The translations under genes were made by a program, and so were the position numbers. DNA of 64,000 nt from JARRQJ01 sp037381915 (lineage in GTDB: Bacteria > Pseudomonadota > Gammaproteobacteria > DRLM01): contig JARRQJ010000005.1 in the NCBI GenBank assembly GCA_037381915.1, positions 23,192-87,191 on the forward strand, written 5' to 3'. The notes beneath the pieces were generated by a model. That model made no database searches. It saw nothing but the letters and a program-made list of their open reading frames with translations, and was not told where the DNA came from. This document shows positions 1 through 7,617 of the stretch, piece after piece (positions within the stretch are counted from its first letter, which is position 1; each line of letters begins with the position of its first letter).

Positions 1-2
1 AG

Positions 3-954
3 CACCGCGGCGCTTACCGCGATTATGTCATTCTCTATCGCGGCAACCATCAGGCTCGAGAAGACCCTGCGTGAACAACGCATCCCCTATTATCTCAGCG
101 GCGGCACTTCGTTTTTCAGCTATGCCGAGGTCAAGGACATCATGGCCTACCTGCGCCTGCTGGTGAATCCCGACGACGACAGCGCATTTCTCCGCGTGGT
201 GAACGTTCCCCGCCGCGAGATCGGTCCCACCACCGTGGAAAAGCTGGCCGCGTACGCCGGGGGACGCGGTGTCAGCCTGTTTGCCGCCTGTTTTGAGCTG
301 GGGCTCAAGACGCAATTGCCCGAGCGCGCTGCGACCCGTCTCGAACAATTCACCCGCTGGCTGGTAGAGCTGGGCGACCGCGGTCAACGTGGCGACCCCA
401 TCGCCGCGGCGCGGGACATGATCGCCGGTGCCAACTACGACCCATCGCCGCGGCGCGGGACATGATCGCCGGTGCCAACTACGAACAGTGGCTGCAGGAC
501 ACCAGCAAAGACGAAAAGAGCGCGGAACGGCGCATGGCCAATGTTTGGGAGTTGATCGCATGGATGCAGCGCGTCGCCGAACATAACAGCGAAGACAAGA
601 CCCTCGCCGACCTGGTAGCGCACATGAGTTTGATGGATATCCTCGAACGCGGCGAGGACGACAGCAGCGCCGATTGTGTGCACCTGTTGACGTTGCATGC
701 CGCCAAAGGTTTGGAATTTCCCCACGTATTCTTGGCGGGGATGGAAGAATCGCTATTGCCGCACCGCAGCAGTATCGAAGCGGATGATATAGAAGAGGAA
801 CGGCGTTTGGCCTATGTGGGCATCACCCGTTGCCGAACTGCCCGCCGACGATTTGCAGTGGGAGGGCGGCCGCCGCGAAGAGGACCCCGTGCAACGTCAG
901 GAGCGCGGCCAGGCCCACCTCGCCAATCTGCGCGGATTGTTGAGTTCCGGATGA
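3..954 (+). pseudogene. rep: Rep-type DNA helicase remnant, multiply frameshifted, 5' end outside window
   Basis: This is the C-terminal half of an SF1A 3'-5' helicase of the Rep family, which removes proteins ahead of replication forks. Recognisable Rep segments are YRDYVILYRGNHQ (from base 15), SGGTSFFS, NPDDDSAFLRVVN, LLTLHAAKGLEFPHVF, EEERRLAYVGITR and the tail GQAHLANLRGLLSSG ending at TGA 952-954. No single frame joins them. About 8 nt are missing near base 57, a 44 bp exact tandem duplication lies at 397-484, and about 85 nt are missing near base 830, between YVGITR and the ELPADDLQW tail. The reading frame goes 3, 1, 3, 1. The gene as written cannot make a working helicase. An intact UvrD paralogue lies at 58826-60982. 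Sequence or assembly error is the main alternative to true decay. Confidence 0.85.
397..484. repeat. Exact 44 bp tandem duplication inside rep
   Basis: Bases 397-440 and 441-484 are identical and directly adjacent. Each copy encodes part of the Rep segment PIAAARDMIAGANY. Because 44 is not a multiple of three, the second copy shifts the frame and ends the upstream reading frame at 465. It could be replication slippage or a gap-closing artefact of assembly. Confidence 0.97.
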
Positions 955-1014
955 CGATGTTGCGCTTGAACTGCGGCGCTTATTCGAACTTCGATCGAAT
1001 GAAAAATTTTCGAC

Positions 1015-1059
1015 TTGACATTTGACAGTATAGATACTTTACTTACTCGTTAAGTATCT
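1015..1059 (+). promoter_or_regulatory. Promoter-like element with 8 bp palindromic operator
   Basis: A consensus TTGACA sits at 1015-1020. A perfect inverted repeat, AGATACTT (1032-1039) and AAGTATCT (1052-1059) with a 12 nt spacer, covers where the -10 would fall (TTTACT, 1038-1043, a weak match). An operator over a -10 is typical of TetR- or MarR-type repression. The target is unclear: ATG 1074 begins only a doubtful frame, and the ParA-like gene starts 570 bp further on. Confidence 0.35.
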
Positions 1060-1394
1060 CACGAGGGGTGAGTATGACCGATACGGGATCCTATGCCCGT
1101 CGGATACATGGTTTTGTTCAAACCAAGTTGCGCCGGACCTTACACTGGCGCTGCGTCAGCCCCGTCACCCCCGCTCATTCCCTTCCGAGTTTGTCTTACC
1201 CGATCGTTCCGCCCGTCATGCAGCGGAGACGGCAATGGACGGTGCATCCCTGCGCGCCTAGGCGCGGACGACGTCCAGTGTGTACGGCGCCAGGCTCCGT
1301 GCGCAGTCCATTGTCGAAATTGCTCACAAGCGTTACCACCCCGGCCCGAATGGGGGCATTCTTCCGTAACGAGGACGGGAGGTTTCCTTCCGTT

Positions 1395-1474
1395 CTTCCA
1401 AGGATGGAGGGGGAGACACAGGGTGTGACTCCTCCTTTTAAAGAAGAGGTGGCCTGGGGTCGGGGTGGTTCCCT
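1395..1474. repeat. Possible degenerate interspersed repeat (GGGGTCGGGGTGG type)
   Basis: A purine-rich stretch with CTCCTCCTTTTAAAGAAGAGG in the middle and GGGGTCGGGGTGGTTCCC at the end resembles the short non-autonomous repeats with A/G-rich and C/T-rich halves found scattered in many proteobacterial genomes. It has an imperfect CCTCCTT/AAGAGG dyad around 1430-1448. Only one copy occurs in this window, so repetition is an inference. Confidence 0.25.
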
Positions 1475-1628
1475 TTAAGCTGTACGAAACGAAGTGTCGG
1501 CATCGTTTATGTTTTAGTCGTCGCACCGATTCGATAGCGATACCGGCGACGGCGTTTAAGCGAAAGGAGGAACGGGCTCGCCCGGAAAACAGCGGAAATA
1601 TCCTATAAGGCATACGGAGGGATGTGGA

Positions 1629-2732
1629 ATGAATGTTATCGCCATTACTAACCAGAAGGGTGGCTGCGGCAAGACCACCTTCGCCATCAATCTCGCAGCG
1701 TGTTTGGGGCGCAAGGGATTGAGTGTCCTGCTCGTCGACATGGATTCACAAGGCCATTGCGGATTGGGTTTGGGCGTCAAACCCGAGGAAACCTGGGCAA
1801 GCCTCTATGAAGTCTTTATGGGTGACCTCGCTCTCTCCAACGTGATCGTCCCATCGGTGGCCCGGGGCGTGGACCTGGTGCCTGGGTTGCCAGATCTCGC
1901 GTTCGTGGAACAGCGGCTGGCGTTTCGCCAGGATCCGGAAGCCGAACTCTTCAAACAACTGTCCATGTTGGGCAGGCGCTACGACTACGTGGTGCTGGAC
2001 AGCCATCTGGCTCTAAACATCCTGGCGGTCAACGCCATCCGCGCCGCCCATCAGATTCTCGTTCCGATCGAGCTGAGTTCCTTTGCCCTGGATGGCATCT
2101 CGCGGGTGCGGGAAGTGGTGACGCAAATGTGCGAGCGGCACGGCGGTTATGCGGAGATCAAGATCGTTCCCTCGCGGGTCAATACCCGCACGCGCCTGGC
2201 CAACAGGCTGTTGGAGAATCTGCGGCGTGACTTGGCGGATGAGCTGCTGCCGGTGATGATACGGGAAAGCGTGCGGGTGCGGGAGGCGGCGGGTACCGGT
2301 CGTCCGGTGATCGATTTTGCGCCCAAATCCGCGGTGGCGGAGGATTTCTTGAATCTAACCGAGCTGTTGACCGGTGAGGTCGAAACCGTCGAAGAGGAAC
2401 AGGCGTCGTCCGAGAGCGATGCGGCGCGTCCCGCCAGCATGACCTTCAGCGAGAGCATGGGCCTCGTCGGCGAGCGGCGGGTGGTATTGAGCTATCACCA
2501 TTTCCTGGGGCGGGAATTGCAGATCGCCGGCGACTTCAACGATTGGATCCCGGACTATCTCGTGGAGACCCGCAGCTTCAACGGTACGGTGCAGAAGGTA
2601 CTGAAGGTGCCGCCGGGCGCCTATCAGTATCGGGTGATCATCGACGGCGAGTGGCAGGAAGACCCGGTCAATCCGGTGCGGGTACCCAACGATATGGGCG
2701 GGACCAACTCGGTATTGCGGGTAACGGCATGA
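1629..2732 (+). CDS. ParA/MinD-family ATPase fused to a C-terminal glycogen-binding (AMPK-CBM48) domain
   Basis: The N-terminal part is a P-loop ATPase of the ParA/Soj type: deviant Walker A KGGCGKTT (residues 10-17), A' segment VLLVDMDSQG with D37 and D39, and D124 in the Walker B strand. Where ParA proteins usually have CPPS after that Asp, this one has SHLA. A Glu/Ser-rich linker (about 250-272) joins it to an E-set carbohydrate-binding domain at about 283-367. That domain shows AGDFNDW (300-306), VPPGAYQYRVIIDGEW and a closing NSVLRV, the layout of the AMPK beta-subunit and CBM48 modules. ATG 1629 follows a GGAGGGA ribosome site. No parB or parS neighbour is visible, so plasmid or chromosome partition is not supported. 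Positioning of an alpha-glucan cargo is an inference. Confidence 0.88.
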   Translation: MNVIAITNQKGGCGKTTFAINLAACLGRKGLSVLLVDMDSQGHCGLGLGVKPEETWASLYEVFMGDLALSNVIVPSVARGVDLVPGLPDLAFVEQRLAFRQDPEAELFKQLSMLGRRYDYVVLDSHLALNILAVNAIRAAHQILVPIELSSFALDGISRVREVVTQMCERHGGYAEIKIVPSRVNTRTRLANRLLENLRRDLADELLPVMIRESVRVREAAGTGRPVIDFAPKSAVAEDFLNLTELLTGEVETVEEEQASSESDAARPASMTFSESMGLVGERRVVLSYHHFLGRELQIAGDFNDWIPDYLVETRSFNGTVQKVLKVPPGAYQYRVIIDGEWQEDPVNPVRVPNDMGGTNSVLRVTA

Positions 2733-2794
2733 GTTTTTTTCGTGAGTTAGTGCGGCAAGCTAACGGCAGAGTAACAGAAGTAGTAAAGCAGTGA
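2729..2794 (+). CDS. Possible 21-codon micro-ORF coupled to the ParA-CBM gene
   Basis: ATG 2729 overlaps the stop of the ParA-CBM gene in an ATGA arrangement and opens a 21-codon frame ending at TGA 2792. The translation, MSFFRELVRQANGRVTEVVKQ in two halves around N12, could form an amphipathic helix. A Rho-independent terminator follows 25 bp later, so the frame would be the last cistron of the transcript. I know no homologue, and short overlapping frames also arise by chance. Confidence 0.3.
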   Translation: MSFFRELVRQANGRVTEVVKQ

Positions 2795-3135
2795 TCATAC
2801 TTTCATCTTGTTGAACGGCATCCCCGCCTCGGCGGGGATGATTTTTCAATCTATCACGACGCTTCGTACTTTTCCAGCCGACTGTTCGACGCTTTCCGAT
2901 ACAGGGGTCGCTTCACGGTCCGCGCTCCTTTGCCAAATGCCGCGATCAAGGCGGCAGAAATTGACCAGTGTTCTTCCGTATCGGTGCCACATCTAGGGGG
3001 CATTCCAGAGACGTTCCCGCCAAACGTACTCTTACCGGAAATATAGCCGAGTCACAAAAGATTCATCAAATTTTCACGCGGCGGACATCTTACTTGCCGA
3101 TATTACTATTGAAGTAAGGCAAGCGAGCAGGACTT
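2795..3135. other. 341 bp intergenic region
   Basis: It contains the terminator at 2819-2846 and, just before the PAP2 gene, an AT-rich stretch (about 3050-3120) that probably carries that gene's promoter. I see no other feature. Confidence 0.6.
2819..2846 (+). terminator. Rho-independent terminator after the ParA-CBM gene
   Basis: A perfect 9 bp stem, CATCCCCGC (2819-2827) and GCGGGGATG (2832-2840), with a CTCG tetraloop is followed by A and five T (2842-2846). It ends the 1629-2794 transcription unit. Confidence 0.88.
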
Positions 3136-3669
3136 ATGAGTGTCCATTCCGCTTTCAAACGCATGGAAAGCCGGGAGCTAGCGCTGTGTGAACTGTGCAA
3201 CCGCGCCTGTCGCCTCCGCGCGATAAAGCGCTTGTTCATCGCCGTCAGTCGGCTTGGCAACGGTGTTTTCTGGTATCTACTTATCATCCTCTTGCCCTTC
3301 CGGTACGGGAAGGACGCCCTGCAGGCCTCATTGCATATGTGCTTTGCGGGCATGATAGGCGTGGTACTGTATAAGTATCTGAAATCCCATCTGGCACGAC
3401 AGCGGCCTTATATCCTGCACGGCGGGATTACCCTCGGGGCCGCCCCGCTGGATCTCTACAGCTTTCCTTCGGGGCATACCCTGCACGCCGTCACCTTTAC
3501 CGTGGTGTGTTTGTCTTATTATCCACACCTGGCCTGGTTGCTTGTCCCCTTCGCCAGCCTGGTGGCGATGTCGCGGGTGATATTGGGACTGCATTATCCC
3601 AGTGATGTCTTTGCCGGCGCGTTGATCGGTGCGTTACTGGCATGGGGCAGCTTCATGGTATTGCCGTGA
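3136..3669 (+). CDS. PAP2-superfamily membrane phosphatase
   Basis: A 177-residue integral membrane protein with the complete PAP2 signature: KSHLARQRP (K-x6-RP), SFPSGH, and SRVILGLHYPSDV with the catalytic His and Asp. Such enzymes dephosphorylate phosphatidate, phosphatidylglycerophosphate or undecaprenyl diphosphate on the outer face of the inner membrane. About five hydrophobic segments flank the motifs. AGGA lies 6 nt before ATG 3136. The glycosyltransferase gene follows 42 bp downstream on the same strand, so the two may act together in lipid or undecaprenyl-linked glycan metabolism. The sequence does not settle the substrate. Confidence 0.85.
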   Translation: MSVHSAFKRMESRELALCELCNRACRLRAIKRLFIAVSRLGNGVFWYLLIILLPFRYGKDALQASLHMCFAGMIGVVLYKYLKSHLARQRPYILHGGITLGAAPLDLYSFPSGHTLHAVTFTVVCLSYYPHLAWLLVPFASLVAMSRVILGLHYPSDVFAGALIGALLAWGSFMVLP

Positions 3670-3711
3670 CCTACAACTCGCCTGACGGCGACGAACACCA
3701 TTAGTCGAACC

Positions 3712-4905
3712 GTGCGCATCCTGTTTATCTCCGATGTGTTCTTTCCCCGCGTCAACGGGGTGTCCACGTCGCTGCAGACGTTTTGGCGGGAGCTGGAGCG
3801 CCTGGGGCACGAGGTCATCATTATCGCGCCCGACTATGGCCGCCAGGAGGGTGATGATCCCTGCTTGAGACGCATTCCCGCACGGGTCGTCATGTTCGAT
3901 CCCGAGGATCGCATGATGCACAAACGCCGCATTCTCGATTTGGCGGATGAGCTGCGGCGTCAGGATGTCGATGTGATTCACATTCAGACACCGTTTGTCG
4001 CCCATTACGCGGGCGTCGAACTCTCGCGCGATTTGAACGTACCGCGCATTGAAACCTATCACACGTTCTTCGAGGAATATCTGTTTCATTATGTGCCCTA
4101 TCTGCCCGCGTCGTGGCTGCGTTATGCGGCAAGACGATTCTCCCGGGCGCAATGCAATGAAGTCGATGCCGTCGTGGTGCCGTCCATCGCCATGCGCGAT
4201 ATCCTGGCAGGGTACGGGGTGACGACGCCTACGGAAGTGCTCCCCACCGGCATTCAGCTGGAGCAATTCGAGGGTGGCGACGGAGCGCGCTTTCGTGCTG
4301 TCCATCAGATCCCGCGCGAGCGGCCACTGCTGCTGCATGTCGGCCGCGTGGCCTTTGAAAAGAACATCGGCTTTCTGTTGCGCATGGTGAAGCGTGTCAA
4401 GGCCGAGATTGCGGACATCTTGTTCGTGATCGCCGGCGAAGGTCCGGCAACGGTGGCGCTGCGTCGCGAAGCGCGGGATCTGGGGGTCGAGGGCAATGTG
4501 CTATTCGTCGGCAACATGCAGCGTGACACGGAGCTGCTGGACTGTTATCGCGCCGCGAATGTGAAAGTGTTCGCCTCCCGCACCGAAACGCAGGGCCTGG
4601 TGCTGTTAGAAGCGATGGCCTTGGGTGTTCCGGTGGTATCCACGGCCGTGATGGGCACCACGGATGTACTGCAACCCGGTTGCGGCGCGGAAGTTGTCAG
4701 GGAAGACGAACAGGAATTCGCGGCGGCCGTTGTGCGTGTGCTGGTTGACCAGGATCTGGCGTCGAGGCTGGGCAAGGCCGGCAGAGAATATGTCAAGTCA
4801 TGGGCGGCGCCGGTCATGGCGCGGCGCATGGTCGATCTCTACCGGCATGTGGTCGAGACGCGTAGAGCACACCCTCGCAGCAGTACGCAAGACGCGGGCC
4901 TGTAA
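3712..4905 (+). CDS. GT4-family glycosyltransferase
   Basis: A 397-residue GT-B fold retaining glycosyltransferase. The N-terminal half begins MRILFISDVFFPRVNGVSTS, the opening of the mannosyl/glucosyl transferases related to PimB and SqdX. The C-terminal half has LLLHVGRVAFEKN and the nucleotide-sugar motif E-x7-E in SRTETQGLVLLEAMA (about 284-298). The start is GTG 3712. Its pairing with the PAP2 phosphatase suggests glycolipid or phospholipid-linked glycan synthesis at the inner membrane, but donor and acceptor are unknown. Confidence 0.85.
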   Translation: MRILFISDVFFPRVNGVSTSLQTFWRELERLGHEVIIIAPDYGRQEGDDPCLRRIPARVVMFDPEDRMMHKRRILDLADELRRQDVDVIHIQTPFVAHYAGVELSRDLNVPRIETYHTFFEEYLFHYVPYLPASWLRYAARRFSRAQCNEVDAVVVPSIAMRDILAGYGVTTPTEVLPTGIQLEQFEGGDGARFRAVHQIPRERPLLLHVGRVAFEKNIGFLLRMVKRVKAEIADILFVIAGEGPATVALRREARDLGVEGNVLFVGNMQRDTELLDCYRAANVKVFASRTETQGLVLLEAMALGVPVVSTAVMGTTDVLQPGCGAEVVREDEQEFAAAVVRVLVDQDLASRLGKAGREYVKSWAAPVMARRMVDLYRHVVETRRAHPRSSTQDAGL

Positions 4906-5108
4906 ATTCGTCGCCTCGTTAGGGTCGCGCCCGGCCCCGAGGCGGCCATCCATGCTGTCGTTTCGTCACCGTCCGTCCCCTATGCCTTAAGCCGGGGGCG
5001 GAGTCCGACAATCTGCAATCTCAACCGACGGCTTGCCTGAGGGCCCGGTAGGGTTACAATGTTGGCAATCTTGCGGGTAGGCCGCGTAGCCATGGAACGA
5101 TTACCCTA

Positions 5109-5627
5109 ATGCTGAAAAAAGTCGAAACGGCTCTGGAGCGGACGATGTTCAACAGCCGTTGGCTGTTGGCACCTTTCTATATCGGCTTGGTGGGCGCCGT
5201 GTTCTTGCTGCTGGTCAAGTTCATTCAGGAGTTTATTCATGTAGCGCCGCATATCCTGGATTCTTCCGAGACCGAGGCCATCCTCGCCATCCTGTCCCTA
5301 GTGGACATGTCGTTGGTGGCTAACCTGCTGCTCATCATCATTTTCAGCGGTTATGAAAATTTCGTGTCCAAGATCGATGCGGCGGGCCATGAGGACAAGC
5401 CGGAATGGATGGGTAAGGTGGATTTCTCCGGCTTAAAGTTGAAGCTCATCGCCTCCATCGTCGCCATTTCGGCGATCGAGTTGCTCAAGGCCTTCGTCAA
5501 TCTCGACAAGGTGCTGAACGCCGATCAATTGAAATGGAAGGTCGGTATTCATATCACGTTAGTGGTGTCGGGCGTGTTGTTTGCGCTCATGGATCGCCTG
5601 GCCGAATCCAAACAAGGTCAGCATTGA
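5109..5627 (+). CDS. yqhA: YqhA family (UPF0114) inner membrane protein
   Basis: A 172-residue protein with three to four transmembrane segments that closely follows the UPF0114/YqhA family: LERTMFNSRWLLAPFYIGL near the N-terminus, SLVDMSLVANLLLIIIFSGYENFVSK in the middle, and KVGIHITLVVSGVLFALMDRL at the end. The function of the family is not established. ATG 5109 gives the usual family length. The upstream gap of about 200 bp holds nothing else I recognise. Confidence 0.9.
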   Translation: MLKKVETALERTMFNSRWLLAPFYIGLVGAVFLLLVKFIQEFIHVAPHILDSSETEAILAILSLVDMSLVANLLLIIIFSGYENFVSKIDAAGHEDKPEWMGKVDFSGLKLKLIASIVAISAIELLKAFVNLDKVLNADQLKWKVGIHITLVVSGVLFALMDRLAESKQGQH

Positions 5628-5754
5628 CATAGGTCTTAAGCCGGCGTGCTTTTGAATCGCCGTGCGCCGGGACCGTCGCCGTGACAGAGGGGAGATCAGG
5701 GCCTTTCGCCATGCTTGCCGCTGAGCTGCACAACATTCCGGGAAAGATCACCGT

Positions 5755-7617
5755 ATGATGGAACACGCCATGGTCACCTTGGCCGTGATCGTCGTCTTTG
5801 GCATTGCTTGCCAATGGCTGGCGTGGTGGCTCAAATTGCCTGCGATCCTGTTTTTGCTGCTGGCGGGGCTTGTAGTTGGACCGTTTACAGGCTATTTCCG
5901 GCCCGACCAACTGTTCGGTGATCTGTTGTTTCCCATGGTGTCGCTGGGCGTCGCGGTGATCCTGTTTGAAGGCAGCCTCACCTTACACCTCGGAGAGATC
6001 AAGGGGCTGGCCCGCGTGGTGCGCAACCTGGTAACCGTCGGCGCGGTGCTGAATGCAGTGATCATCGCCGCCGCCACCCGCTGGTTCCTGGATTTTTCCT
6101 GGGAAATGGCCTTTTTGTTCGGTGCCCTGGTATCGGTGACCGGTCCCACGGTGATCGTCCCCATGTTGCGCACCGTGCGTCCCAACAGCAAACTGGCCAA
6201 CATCCTGCGTTGGGAAGGCATCATCATCGATCCCCTGGGCGCCTTGATGGCGGTGTTGGTTTTCGAATTCATCGTTTCCGGACGAGACCATCAGACCTTG
6301 TTGGTATTCGGCAAGATGTTGCTGATCGGAGGCGGGTCCGGGTCGGCCGCAGCCTACGGTCTTGCGACCCTGCTGCGGCGTCACCTCATCCCCGAGTATT
6401 TGCACAACGTCTCGACCTTGGCGCTGGTGGTGGGGGTGTTTACCCTCGCCAATGGTCTGCAGAACGAGTCCGGTCTGTTGGCGGTTACCGTGATGGGCAT
6501 GATCCTGGCAAACATGAAGAATGTGCCCATCGAGGAGATCCTGGATTTCAAGGAGAGTCTCAGTGTGCTGCTGATCTCTTTGTTGTTCATCGTGCTGGCG
6601 GCGCGGGTGGATTTCCAATTGTTCGCCGCAGTGGGATGGGGCGCGCTGCTGGTGTTTCTGGTGATCTTGTTCGTTGCGCGCCCGGCGATGGTACTGGTCT
6701 CCACCCTGGGCTCCAAACTCAATTGGCGGGAAAAGACCCTGCTCAGCTGGGTGGCACCGCGCGGCATCGTCGCCGCGGCGGTCTCCGCCCTGTTTGCCCT
6801 GCGGTTGCAGAAGCTGGGGTTTGCCCATGCCGATTTGCTGGTGCCCTTGACCTTCATGGTGATCATCGGCACCGTAGTCTTGCAGAGCGCCACGGCTCGA
6901 CCCTTGGCAAATCGCTTGAAGGTGTCGGAGCCCGAGCCGCGCGGTGTCCTGATCGTCGGCGCCAATCCGGTGTCGCGCGCCATCGCCAAGTTTTTAACCA
7001 CAAAGGGCTTTCGCGTCGTCATCGCCGATACCTATTGGGATGATGTGCGCACCGCGCGCATGGAGGGTTTGGCTACCTATTACGGTAATGTGGTATCCGA
7101 ACACGCCGACCGCCATCTCGATTTGGTGGGCGTCGGGCGCCTGTTCGCGATGTCGCGCCGCCCCGCGCTCAACGCCCTGGCCTGTATGCGCTATAGGAGC
7201 GAATTCGGTGCCAATAATGTGTATACCCTGCAAACCGCCGAAGAAGAAGGGGCGCCGGAAAAGCAGGCCATCGCCACCCATATCGCCGGTCCGCGTCTCT
7301 TCGGCGAGAACGTCACCCATAGCAAGTTGGCAAGCATGATCGGTCAGGGCGCGGAGATCCGCGGCACGCAACTCTCCGAATCTTTCGATTACGCCAGCTA
7401 TCGGGAAAAGTACGGAAAGGGACTCGTCCCCCTGTTTGCCCTCGACACCCACGGTGAATTGCGGGTCTTTTATGTGGGTGGCGAACTGGAGCCCGGGCCG
7501 GGCTGGACCGTGATCAGTCTGTTGCCGCCGGAGAATGAAAAACAAGCATCAGGATTGCATGAGGGGTCAAACGCGACAGCTGCGCAGAGCAAGGCCGGTG
7601 ATAGTGCGCCGGCTTAG
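5755..7617 (+). CDS. CPA1/NhaP-type cation:proton antiporter with TrkA-N (RCK-like) C-terminal domain
   Basis: Residues about 8-395 form a hydrophobic Na+/H+ exchanger domain of roughly 12-13 segments with the ion-path motifs VSVTGPTVIVP and EGIIIDPLGA. Residues about 398-540 form a soluble Rossmann domain starting VLIVGANPVSRAIAKFL, in which the usual GxGxxG is altered. A TrkA-C-like tail follows. Proteins of this build exchange Na+ or K+ for protons, and the Rossmann domain probably senses nucleotides. ATG 5755 is followed at once by a second ATG at 5758, so the exact start is uncertain. The 3' end overlaps the convergent reductase gene by 4 bp. Confidence 0.9.
   Translation: MMEHAMVTLAVIVVFGIACQWLAWWLKLPAILFLLLAGLVVGPFTGYFRPDQLFGDLLFPMVSLGVAVILFEGSLTLHLGEIKGLARVVRNLVTVGAVLNAVIIAAATRWFLDFSWEMAFLFGALVSVTGPTVIVPMLRTVRPNSKLANILRWEGIIIDPLGALMAVLVFEFIVSGRDHQTLLVFGKMLLIGGGSGSAAAYGLATLLRRHLIPEYLHNVSTLALVVGVFTLANGLQNESGLLAVTVMGMILANMKNVPIEEILDFKESLSVLLISLLFIVLAARVDFQLFAAVGWGALLVFLVILFVARPAMVLVSTLGSKLNWREKTLLSWVAPRGIVAAAVSALFALRLQKLGFAHADLLVPLTFMVIIGTVVLQSATARPLANRLKVSEPEPRGVLIVGANPVSRAIAKFLTTKGFRVVIADTYWDDVRTARMEGLATYYGNVVSEHADRHLDLVGVGRLFAMSRRPALNALACMRYRSEFGANNVYTLQTAEEEGAPEKQAIATHIAGPRLFGENVTHSKLASMIGQGAEIRGTQLSESFDYASYREKYGKGLVPLFALDTHGELRVFYVGGELEPGPGWTVISLLPPENEKQASGLHEGSNATAAQSKAGDSAPA

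Larger units (their letters stand above)
955..1628. other. 674 bp intergenic region without a convincing gene
   Basis: The region begins with AT-rich palindromic DNA and a promoter-like element (listed separately). It then holds open reading with no recognisable protein and a GC-rich repeat-like segment near 1395-1474. The 136-codon plus-strand frame at 1068-1478 has a fair ribosome site (GGTGAGT before ATG 1074). Its translation is rich in Pro, Arg and Ser, looks like non-coding translation and resembles no family I know. Confidence 0.5.

Noticed and set aside
1068..1478. 136-codon plus-strand frame with a fair ribosome site
   Set aside because: The translation is Pro/Arg/Ser-rich and low in typical protein patterns, with no family resemblance, so I kept it as intergenic.
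1629..2732. Chromosome or plasmid partition locus around the ParA-like gene
   Set aside because: No parB-like gene or parS-like repeat is found nearby, and the C-terminal carbohydrate-binding domain points to another cargo.
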